64,000 nt of DNA from Xanthomarina spongicola (GTDB lineage Bacteria; Bacteroidota; Bacteroidia; Flavobacteriales; Flavobacteriaceae), in assembly GCF_003148645.1 (NCBI RefSeq), contig NZ_QGGP01000003.1:124001-188000 (forward strand). The letters are read 5' to 3'. A program made the position numbers and the translations under genes. The notes beneath the pieces were generated by a model. It saw only the letters and a list, made by a program, of their open reading frames with translations. It was not told the origin of the DNA and ran no database searches. Shown here piece after piece: positions 56,558 through 63,046 of the stretch (position 1 is its first letter; each line of letters begins with the position of its first letter).

Positions 56558-56600
56558 TCATTAAATTGAGCTTTCCCATTAAAACTTAAAGATGATTTTA

Positions 56601-56639
56601 AACTGTGCGATTACACTGCATAGTTCTATTGTATCATTG
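56601..56639 (+). promoter_or_regulatory. Shared-type promoter 4 (before the SF2 ATPase gene)
   Basis: AACTGTGC-N9-GCATAGTT lies at 56601-56625. The box TATCATTG at 56632-56639 (TAnnTTTG with one change) begins exactly 19 bp from the repeat centre (56613). The ATG of the following gene is 27 bp further. This conservation of both arms and distance argues for regulation in common with the three other units. Confidence 0.78.
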
Positions 56640-56665
56640 CAGTATAAATCTTAAATACTGTAATT

Positions 56666-58429
56666 ATGACTTCATATCAAAATTTCTGGAATGCTGAAAT
56701 AGAAACACTTCTTCAGCAATTAGACGCACCTCAATCCCTTGAAGATAACATCGTAGATACGTTACGAAGTTCTAAAAGAACTGGGATTTTTCCAAACCAA
56801 ATTATTAACGCCTTACGTATAGGACTTTCTGTAAAAGAAGGAAATCAAAACATGGCTTTTGTTGCTTCAATGCAAAGTGGAAAATCTGGGACTATTTACT
56901 TTTTATGTAATTACGTATTACCAGCAATAGGTCTAATTAAGGAATTTGAGTCTATTTTATTTGTAACGAGTATGAGAGATACAGACTTATACGACCAAAA
57001 TTGCCGTGTGTTAGAACGTGAATATTATGATTGTATTTCTGGTGATATGAAACCTTCTGTATTAAAGGTTATGAAAATGAGTGATTTCTTTAATCATCCG
57101 AATCCTCACAAAATCGTAAATGAATATGATGTGCAATTGATAGTTCGCGATGAGGATCAATACGGTTCTGGTGTAGAGTCTTCTTTCGAGTTAGCCTTTT
57201 TTGCAGAGCTAAGATGTCGTATTCCAGATATTAAACTTTTAGCAGTTAGTGCAACCCCTTATGATATTTTAGATGCTCAATTTACAGGAGCCACAGATGT
57301 CGATGTGATTGTTGGGGTTCGTCCACCAGAATATTATGGAATTTCTGAAATGCTAGAAGATAATGTTATTGAAGATATTCCTGAAGGATTTAGACCAATT
57401 CAAGCACAAGATGTTGATGGTGAGGAGATCTACAATGTTCATCCAAAAACTGAAGAATATGTAAACTATTTAAACACGTTTGAAAGTGGATTGGGCATCA
57501 TAAGAGAATCAAATACTTCAAGAGCAATTGAATTAAGGAGATTGTTGAAAAAGCAATATAAAAATAAGTGTACTACAATTCTTATTGGCTCAGATGTAGC
57601 TTGTGACTTTAGTATTAATGAAGGAATAAAAGAGCTTTCAGATTTAATTCTAAAAAGAGGGCAACGAGTAGTTCTTATAATTGTACAAGCACTTACAGCC
57701 GGTAAAGATTTAGGCATTCTTAAAGAGAAAGTTCGTTTCGGTATTGAACCAAGAGATAAACAACTAGCTAATGGTGCGCAAGGCATCACTGGTCGTTTCT
57801 GCGGATACCATGCTAACCGGAACTTCAAATTGATGGCGAGTAGAGGTCTTTTAGAACATTATGCACAATTTGAACAAGACTGGGAGATTTTTGCTGATGA
57901 TGAATGGCGTAACAACTTGTTAAACAACAATGTGAAAGGCTTGAGCACACATACAAAGTTTGTAAAAACACAAGTGGAAGGTTCATTCATCCCTGTTGAA
58001 CAAATAGAAACATGGACCTATGAGCAACTATTAAGTGAAAAAGGCCGTGAGGCTCTGTCATTTATTGATAACGATGCTTACCATCGCCTACTGGATTATT
58101 TCGAATCAACCTTTTACAATGTTTCTACAAAAGGGGTTCGCTTCAATCAGAAAGGAGTAACGGTACGTATAGCTTCTGGTTATAATCAAGCTAGTAATCG
58201 TGTATATAAAAACTGGGAATGCAATTTAGCTTCAGATTTTGGAAATATCTTCTTTAAAAAAATCCAATATCAATATGGAATTTTAATCAGCAATTACCCT
58301 TGCGATGATGTTCGTAATACCTTAGGTTTTACTGGAATAAAAATCATTCAATCTGGAAAGAAAGAATGGCGTAATCAAGAGACAAGCGTACAAAACAATT
58401 CCATGTATGATAATAACGAGGCAGCATAA
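56666..58429 (+). CDS. Unfamiliar SF2-type ATPase (distant Z1-like helicase)
   Basis: This 587-aa protein has a Walker A-like loop FVASMQSGKSGTIYFL (about residues 72-80), motif Ia ILFVTSMRDTDL, a DExx box LIVRDEDQYGSG, motif III LLAVSATPYDIL, and motif V/VI-like elements IVQALTAGKDLG and GITGRFCGYHANRNFKL. The order and spacing fit a superfamily 2 motor. The QSGK Walker form and GRFxGY motif recall Z1-domain proteins. There is no fused nuclease. It is controlled by a shared-type promoter and followed 37 bp later by a 216-aa gene, so they form a two-gene unit. I know no defence system with this pair. Confidence 0.6.
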   Translation: MTSYQNFWNAEIETLLQQLDAPQSLEDNIVDTLRSSKRTGIFPNQIINALRIGLSVKEGNQNMAFVASMQSGKSGTIYFLCNYVLPAIGLIKEFESILFVTSMRDTDLYDQNCRVLEREYYDCISGDMKPSVLKVMKMSDFFNHPNPHKIVNEYDVQLIVRDEDQYGSGVESSFELAFFAELRCRIPDIKLLAVSATPYDILDAQFTGATDVDVIVGVRPPEYYGISEMLEDNVIEDIPEGFRPIQAQDVDGEEIYNVHPKTEEYVNYLNTFESGLGIIRESNTSRAIELRRLLKKQYKNKCTTILIGSDVACDFSINEGIKELSDLILKRGQRVVLIIVQALTAGKDLGILKEKVRFGIEPRDKQLANGAQGITGRFCGYHANRNFKLMASRGLLEHYAQFEQDWEIFADDEWRNNLLNNNVKGLSTHTKFVKTQVEGSFIPVEQIETWTYEQLLSEKGREALSFIDNDAYHRLLDYFESTFYNVSTKGVRFNQKGVTVRIASGYNQASNRVYKNWECNLASDFGNIFFKKIQYQYGILISNYPCDDVRNTLGFTGIKIIQSGKKEWRNQETSVQNNSMYDNNEAA

Positions 58430-58466
58430 CTGTAATTAATACTCTGTTTAATATTTATTTTTAGAG

Positions 58467-59117
58467 ATGAAGACCAAAGAAGGAATACCAATTAATATGG
58501 AAGAAACAAAAATGTATATACATTATTCAGATAAGGAAATTCTTAATGTAGAATTTTCATATCTAATATTTAATGTTGATAGCATCAACAAAAAATTTGG
58601 CGATTTAGCCGATTTTGTAGCCAAGTATAATCTGTGGGGAAAAACGAATGGGAAATTATATATTTTAAATGAAATGGTGCAACCACATGACAGACTACAT
58701 CATTTAATTTATACAACCTTAAAACCTCTAGGCTTCAAGCAATATGACGATTTTGTCCTGGGATATGAACAACTCATAAAAGGTGCAAATGGATATGTTT
58801 CACCATTATTAGACAAAGATATCCCTGGAATGGAAGATGTAGAATGGCTTGGAAGTATAATTACCCGGGAAGGTAATTTTGTCTGGTACAGAGAAATCGA
58901 AGATTGGGAAACTTATCTGGAATGGCGCCTAGAAAATCAACCACAGTTTTCTATTGGTTATTATCAAATGCTTCTAATTAAATACTTTGAAAAGCACGAG
59001 CCACATAAACTCAAATTTGAACCAAAGATTATCGAGCATAGAGGCGATAAAGTAATTTTCGGAATGAAAAAACATAAGGGCTATTTAGCTACAAAAATAG
59101 ACGCATTATTAGAATAG
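58467..59117 (+). CDS. Hypothetical partner of the SF2 ATPase
   Basis: I do not recognise this 216-aa soluble protein. It contains KFGDLADFVAKYNLWGKTNGKLYILNEMV, LHHLIYTTLKPLGFKQYDDFVLGYEQL, and aromatic-rich REGNFVWYREIEDWETYLEWRLENQPQFSIGYYQ. No catalytic triad or metal motif stands out. Its start may be at 58467 or at the second ATG (58497). It lies directly after the ATPase gene and has no separate shared-type promoter, so it is probably co-expressed and may be its partner. Confidence 0.55.
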   Translation: MKTKEGIPINMEETKMYIHYSDKEILNVEFSYLIFNVDSINKKFGDLADFVAKYNLWGKTNGKLYILNEMVQPHDRLHHLIYTTLKPLGFKQYDDFVLGYEQLIKGANGYVSPLLDKDIPGMEDVEWLGSIITREGNFVWYREIEDWETYLEWRLENQPQFSIGYYQMLLIKYFEKHEPHKLKFEPKIIEHRGDKVIFGMKKHKGYLATKIDALLE

Positions 59118-59169
59118 ATGATAGATCCAAATGGGAATAAAACATATATAATAAGTTAAATCAAATCCA

Positions 59170-59427
59170 ATGATCACAAACTCATCCCAGTACAAACAAA
59201 AATACCTCCAGCAATTTAAAAATTTAACTGACAATGAATTAGTTGAAGAATTTAACTGCAAAGTTGGTATTAAGTATTTCAATTTTGCTATTCAAGGATT
59301 TATGGATGCAATGAGGGAAGAACTCATAAGAAGAAAAATTGATTATAGCGAAATTGGCCATGAAAATTCCATGTCTTATACGAATAAAGTCAAAATTGTA
59401 AATTGTAAAATAATCAAAGAAATTTAG
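59170..59427 (+). CDS. Small conserved hypothetical protein
   Basis: This 85-aa protein is helical: LQQFKNLTDNELVEEFNCKVGIKYFNFAIQGFMDAMREELIRRKIDYSEIG. I recognise the general form (LTDxELVxxFNxxVG followed by MREExxRRxIDYS) from plasmid and island genes, but no function has been given to it. It starts 52 bp after the preceding gene. It may be part of the same transcript. Confidence 0.5.
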   Translation: MITNSSQYKQKYLQQFKNLTDNELVEEFNCKVGIKYFNFAIQGFMDAMREELIRRKIDYSEIGHENSMSYTNKVKIVNCKIIKEI

Positions 59428-59465
59428 ATCATTAAAGAACCTACTACATTTATAAAAAAAACGAT

Positions 59466-59864
59466 ATGAATTTAAAAAAAACAGCTATACAACCTTTTTC
59501 CGCTAAAGTCACTTTAGGACTTGAAATAGGTTATACTCAAAAGACAATAAATAAATCGGCAATAATTACATTCATACAAGATTATCAAAATCAATTACTT
59601 AAAGAAAAAGATGTTATTTTAAGCGTTTCTTTAAGTGATTGTGAGATTGTTTTAAGTGGTCAAGTCGAACCACATCTAAATTTAAATTTCATAAACTATC
59701 CGAAATTCCCTTTAGAAGTGAAAATACTAAAATTTGAGATTGAAAATTTAACCAATTCCTTGATGAATAAATTTGAACAAAATAGAGTTGTTATTGAATA
59801 TATGGACGAAACAATCATGTTTGAAAATTCAGAATTAATTGATCCCAGAATTATAACAAAATAA
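59466..59864 (+). CDS. Hypothetical protein
   Basis: This 132-aa soluble protein is beta-rich: AKVTLGLEIGYTQKTINKSAIITFIQDYQNQLLKEKDVILSVSLSDCEIVLSGQVEPHLNLNFINYP. I do not recognise a family. It precedes the CHAP-domain gene by 17 bp, so the two may function together, for instance as an inhibitor and enzyme, but no sequence evidence shows this. Confidence 0.45.
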   Translation: MNLKKTAIQPFSAKVTLGLEIGYTQKTINKSAIITFIQDYQNQLLKEKDVILSVSLSDCEIVLSGQVEPHLNLNFINYPKFPLEVKILKFEIENLTNSLMNKFEQNRVVIEYMDETIMFENSELIDPRIITK

Positions 59865-59881
59865 GTCACTAAACATAGGCC

Positions 59882-60550
59882 ATGAGTGTTATGAAAAAGA
59901 TAATTATCATTTTACTTTTAATTAGTGGCTTTATAGTATATAAAACTACAAATATTAGAAGATTGATCCATAATTTTGAAACAGGTCAAAAAATTGATAG
60001 CCTAAATGGCGTTTACGTCTATTACAATGGTAACGTAGGAAATGTAGTTAAAAGAAATACAAAAAATGGATATAATATTGGGTTAGAATATCAATGTGTG
60101 GAATTTGTAAAAAGATACTATTATGAATATTTCAATCACGAAATGCCAGACAGTTATGGCCATGCTAAAAGTTTCTTTGATAAGAATATTCCTGATGGAA
60201 AAATCAATAAAAAGAGAGATTTAATTCAATATGAAAATCCGAGCAACTCAAAACCTCAAAAGAATGATTTAATTGAAATAGGTGCTGATTTTGTTAAAGA
60301 TGAATACAGTGAATTTCATGAAATAGTGTGTTCTAAAGCATTATCTGATTTTACTAACAAATGGTTTGAATTAGATGGGAAGCTTTTTCGAGAGCCTGTT
60401 TTTTTAGATGGAACATTTGGATTATATTCTGCACAAGGTGAAGGTGTGCTAGATGCAGACATTACTGATTGTATTTTTATCGATTCAACAAAAGAAACAG
60501 AATTTTTAAAAGAACTGGAGAGAATAATAGATTTGTTTAAGCCTGATTAA
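59882..60550 (+). CDS. CHAP-domain protein, membrane-anchored
   Basis: This 222-aa protein has an N-terminal hydrophobic segment (MSVMKKIIIILLLISGFIVY) that is a signal anchor; a start at the internal ATG 59891 is possible. The CHAP (cysteine, histidine-dependent amidohydrolase/peptidase) fold is seen as EYQCVEFVKRYYYEYF (catalytic Cys, about residue 71), KPQKNDLIEIG and EFHEIVCSKAL (catalytic His, about residue 144). Such enzymes cut peptidoglycan cross-links or amides. Exported activity on an island of DNA-defence genes suggests another cargo, perhaps for cell-wall competition. Confidence 0.7.
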   Translation: MSVMKKIIIILLLISGFIVYKTTNIRRLIHNFETGQKIDSLNGVYVYYNGNVGNVVKRNTKNGYNIGLEYQCVEFVKRYYYEYFNHEMPDSYGHAKSFFDKNIPDGKINKKRDLIQYENPSNSKPQKNDLIEIGADFVKDEYSEFHEIVCSKALSDFTNKWFELDGKLFREPVFLDGTFGLYSAQGEGVLDADITDCIFIDSTKETEFLKELERIIDLFKPD

Positions 60551-60572
60551 TAATTATCGGGACTTTTATTAG

Positions 60573-60725
60573 TTTCTGTCTTCTGAAATTGACGCATATA
60601 TTCAAGAAAATAGTTTTGAAAAAGATGAAAATGAGCAATTATGCAATAAAGAACGATGCATTGTTATTATAATATGGCCAATTATTCTGTGGATCTTTAA
60701 AAAAGCTCTTATCGTAAAAGCGTGA
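60573..60725 (+). other. Open stretch without start, possible gene remnant
   Basis: From 60573 to a TGA at 60725 the frame is open but has no ATG. The reading SSEIDAYIQENSFEKDENEQ then LCNKERCIVIIIWPIILWIFKKALIV ends in a hydrophobic helix. It may be the 3' end of a lost membrane-protein gene. The region 60551-60738 holds nothing else I can support. Confidence 0.2.
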
Positions 60726-60738
60726 AATTTAATGAGTA

Positions 60739-60762
60739 TGTCGTCACTTATGTTGTCACTAA
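60739..60762. repeat. Tandem 12-bp boxes at the right island end
   Basis: TGTCGTCACTTA (60739-60750) and TGTTGTCACTAA (60751-60762) match the left-end tandem pair of TGTTGTCACTTT (30806-30829) in sequence, orientation and spacing. They are likely arm sites for the integrase. Confidence 0.65.
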
Positions 60763-60769
60763 AAAAAGT

Positions 60770-60806
60770 AAAACCCCTTAAAACACTGTGTTTTCAGGGG
60801 TTTTTG
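60770..60806. terminator. Bidirectional terminator at the right island end
   Basis: AAAACCCC (60770-60777) pairs with GGGGTTTT (from 60798), and the inner AAAACA-CTG-TGTTTT arms extend the stem, with T-runs on both strands. It serves tRNA-Phe (minus strand) now that the native terminator at 30633 has been moved 30 kb away, and it would stop plus-strand island transcripts. Confidence 0.75.
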
Positions 60807-60819
60807 GTGGTGCCTCCAG
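60805..60819. repeat. Right attachment repeat within tRNA-Phe
   Basis: TGGTGGTGCCTCCAG is the 15-bp repeat shared with 30664-30678. It comprises the encoded CCA, discriminator and acceptor-stem 3' strand and part of the T arm of tRNA-Phe. Confidence 0.85.
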
Positions 60820-60880
60820 GAATCGAACCAGGGACACATGGATTTTCAGTCCATTGCTCTACCAACTGAGCTAAGGCACC
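60808..60880 (-). tRNA. tRNA-Phe (anticodon GAA)
   Basis: On the minus strand the 73-base gene starts GGTGCCTTAGCTCAGTTGG and has a cloverleaf with acceptor stem GGTGCCT/AGGCACC. The anticodon stem ATGGA/TCCAT holds the loop CTGAAAA, giving anticodon GAA, and the T loop is TTCGATT. The CCA end is encoded (60805-60807). It is the integration target of the island: the repeat restores its 3' end, so the gene remains intact. Coordinates could be off by one base. Confidence 0.95.
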
Positions 60881-60981
60881 AGTCGCATAATTGCGGATGC
60901 AAATATATATTCATTTTTATTATTCGCCAAAAGAAAATAAATAAAAAATGGTTTTGTAAATTTACAGCCATTAATATAAGT

Positions 60982-61713
60982 ATGGATTTAGTAATAGACG
61001 TAGGGAATACATTTGTTAAGTTTGCTGTTTTTCAGGAAGATGAGATTGTGTTTCAAACTTCAACAGAGGTATTTAATTTCGAAAAAGAATTTAAGAATAT
61101 ACTGAAAAAGTACAGTAAAATTAAAGATTGTATTATTTCGTCTGTTGGGAATTTAAATAAAGATGACTACAAATTGATTCAAAAATCAATTCATGTTCTC
61201 GTTTTAGATTCAGAAACAAAATTACCATTTCAAAACAAATACAAGACTCCAAAAACCCTAGGTGTAGATAGATTAGCTCTAGTTAGTGGAGCTGTAAAAC
61301 TGTTTCCACAAAAAAATGTACTTGTAATAGATGCTGGAACTTGTATTACATTCGATTTTATATCTAAGGAAAACACTTATTTAGGAGGAGCTATTTCTCC
61401 AGGAATAAGAATGCGTTATAAATCTTTAAATAATTTAACAGCTAATTTACCGTTATTAGAAACAAAATTACCTGAACACTTTATTGGAGACACGACAGGA
61501 GATGCCATTCATTCAGGCGTTGTTTTTGGTGTTTTAAGCGAAATTGAAGGAGCAATTAATCAATATATGCATAAATATTCAGATTTAACAGTTATTTTAA
61601 CAGGTGGAGACGCTAATTTTTTGTCTAAACAATTAAAAAGTAGCATATTTGCCAACTCAAATTTCCTTTTACAAGGATTGAACCATATTTTACAATTTAA
61701 TAAAGCCGAATGA
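60982..61713 (+). CDS. coaX: Type III pantothenate kinase
   Basis: This 243-aa enzyme phosphorylates pantothenate in coenzyme A synthesis. The N-terminal phosphate motif is MDLVIDVGNTFVKFAVF (DxGNTxxK). The catalytic and substrate loops are TLGVDRLALVSGA (GxDR), VIDAGTCITFDFIS (DAGTxxTxD), GGAISPGIRMR and TGGDANFL. The start at 60982 is chosen because upstream in-frame codons (from 60838) run through the tRNA gene. Its stop overlaps the next gene by ATGA. Confidence 0.94.
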   Translation: MDLVIDVGNTFVKFAVFQEDEIVFQTSTEVFNFEKEFKNILKKYSKIKDCIISSVGNLNKDDYKLIQKSIHVLVLDSETKLPFQNKYKTPKTLGVDRLALVSGAVKLFPQKNVLVIDAGTCITFDFISKENTYLGGAISPGIRMRYKSLNNLTANLPLLETKLPEHFIGDTTGDAIHSGVVFGVLSEIEGAINQYMHKYSDLTVILTGGDANFLSKQLKSSIFANSNFLLQGLNHILQFNKAE

Positions 61714-63029
61714 TTAAAAAACTTGTATTAGTTTTTATTGCAATGTTTGCAATTCAAAGTTACGCTCAGGAAGGAACTGCTTCTCCTTATTCTTTTTACG
61801 GAATAGGTAGCTTAAAATTTAAAGGAACAGTTGAAAATAGAAGTATGGGAGGAATAACTGTATACTCAGATAGTATCCATGTTAATTTAAGCAATCCAGC
61901 TTCTTACGCTTCAAAAAATTTAGCCATTTATAATAATGAATCTAGACCTGTTAAATTTGCAATAGGTGGAGGTCATACTAATGCGAAATTAAAAAGTGAC
62001 AATGGGACAGATGAAGTAAATTCAACCACTTTAGATTATATAGCTATGTCTTTCCCAATTGGTAAATTTGGGCTTGGGCTTGGGCTTATTCCCTATACTT
62101 CGGTTGGTTATAAACTAGAAACTTTAAATGATGATAGCGAACTCTACAGTCAATTTAGAGGAAAAGGTGGTGTAAATAAAGCTTATACGTCTTTAGGATA
62201 TTTAGTAAACAATAAATTAAGCTTAGGTGTTGATTTTGGTTTTAACTTTGGTAATATTAAAAATAATACTATTCAGTATGTTTATACAAACGAAGGTGAT
62301 TTAGCTCAATACCAAACTAGAGAAGATAATAATTCAGATTTAGCAGGTATAACATTAAATTTTGGAGCTATTTACAAAACAGTTTTAGCAAATGGTTTTG
62401 AATTAACGTCAAGTTTAACTTATAGACCAAAAACGAATCTTACTTCTAAAAACTCAAGAACTTTCAACACAATTACAATTAATGCTTCTAATGGAGACGA
62501 GTATGTTGTTAATTCAATAGAAGCAGATCTTGCTGCACAAAATTTAAAACAAACAGAGTTAGCTCTTCCAGCAAAACTTTCAGTTGGCACAGGAATAGGC
62601 CAGCCTAACAGATGGTTTGTAGGATTAGAATATACGTTGTTAAATACAAGTCAATTTAAAAACGTTTTATACGAATCAAGCGATTCTGCAGGAAATGTAA
62701 AATATACAAATGCATCTTCTTTTTCACTAGGTGGATTTTTTATACCAGATTATAATTCTTTTTCAAGCTATTTAAAAAGAGTTGTTTATAGAGCAGGAAT
62801 AAGGTTCGAAGAAACTGGGTTAAATATTAATGACGAAGCTATAAATGAGTTTGGCATATCTTTTGGAGTAGGTTTACCAATAGGGAACGCATTCTCTAAT
62901 GCAAATTTTGGAGTAGAGTTTGGAAAAAAAGGAACAACCAATCAAAATCTTATTCAAGAGAATTTTATAAAATTCCAACTTAGTTTGTCATTTAATGATA
63001 GATGGTTCCAAAAAAGAAAATTTAATTAA
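61710..63029 (+). CDS. Outer-membrane porin-like protein
   Basis: This 439-aa protein has a signal peptide (MIKKLVLVFIAMFAIQSYA-Q) and a beta-barrel of alternating hydrophobic strands ending in FQLSLSFNDRWF. PYSFYGIGSLKFKGTVENRSMGGITVYSDSIHVNLSNPASY resembles the N-terminal plug of the FadL/OmpP1/TodX-like family, common in Bacteroidota. It likely transports hydrophobic compounds or acts structurally. It overlaps coaX by 4 bp, which couples their translation, and is followed by a TPR-type gene. Confidence 0.8.
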   Translation: MIKKLVLVFIAMFAIQSYAQEGTASPYSFYGIGSLKFKGTVENRSMGGITVYSDSIHVNLSNPASYASKNLAIYNNESRPVKFAIGGGHTNAKLKSDNGTDEVNSTTLDYIAMSFPIGKFGLGLGLIPYTSVGYKLETLNDDSELYSQFRGKGGVNKAYTSLGYLVNNKLSLGVDFGFNFGNIKNNTIQYVYTNEGDLAQYQTREDNNSDLAGITLNFGAIYKTVLANGFELTSSLTYRPKTNLTSKNSRTFNTITINASNGDEYVVNSIEADLAAQNLKQTELALPAKLSVGTGIGQPNRWFVGLEYTLLNTSQFKNVLYESSDSAGNVKYTNASSFSLGGFFIPDYNSFSSYLKRVVYRAGIRFEETGLNINDEAINEFGISFGVGLPIGNAFSNANFGVEFGKKGTTNQNLIQENFIKFQLSLSFNDRWFQKRKFN

Positions 63030-63046
63030 ACAATAAACTTGATATT

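Larger units (their letters stand above)
30664..60819. mobile_element. tRNA-Phe-integrated genomic island with defence cargo
   Basis: The island spans about 30.1 kb between two copies of the 15-bp repeat. The left end holds a tyrosine recombinase gene 178 bp from the repeat, and the right end lies at an intact tRNA-Phe gene. Tandem pairs of the same 12-bp box occur at both ends (30806-30829, 60739-60762). Cargo consists of a WYL regulator, Druantia-like genes, a split type I restriction system, SIR2-like, GmrSD-like and an unfamiliar SF2 ATPase module. No conjugation genes (mob, tra) are seen, so it is more likely mobilised by others or carried as a passive island. Confidence 0.88.

Noticed and set aside
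30664-60819. Complete prophage or conjugative element
   Set aside because: There are no capsid, terminase, tail, relaxase or type IV secretion genes, just an integrase and remnants of replication or excision genes.
60838-60981. N-terminal extension of coaX through the tRNA gene
   Set aside because: The extra 48 codons are the tRNA-Phe sequence read on the other strand, and the protein family begins at MDLVIDVGNT (60982).
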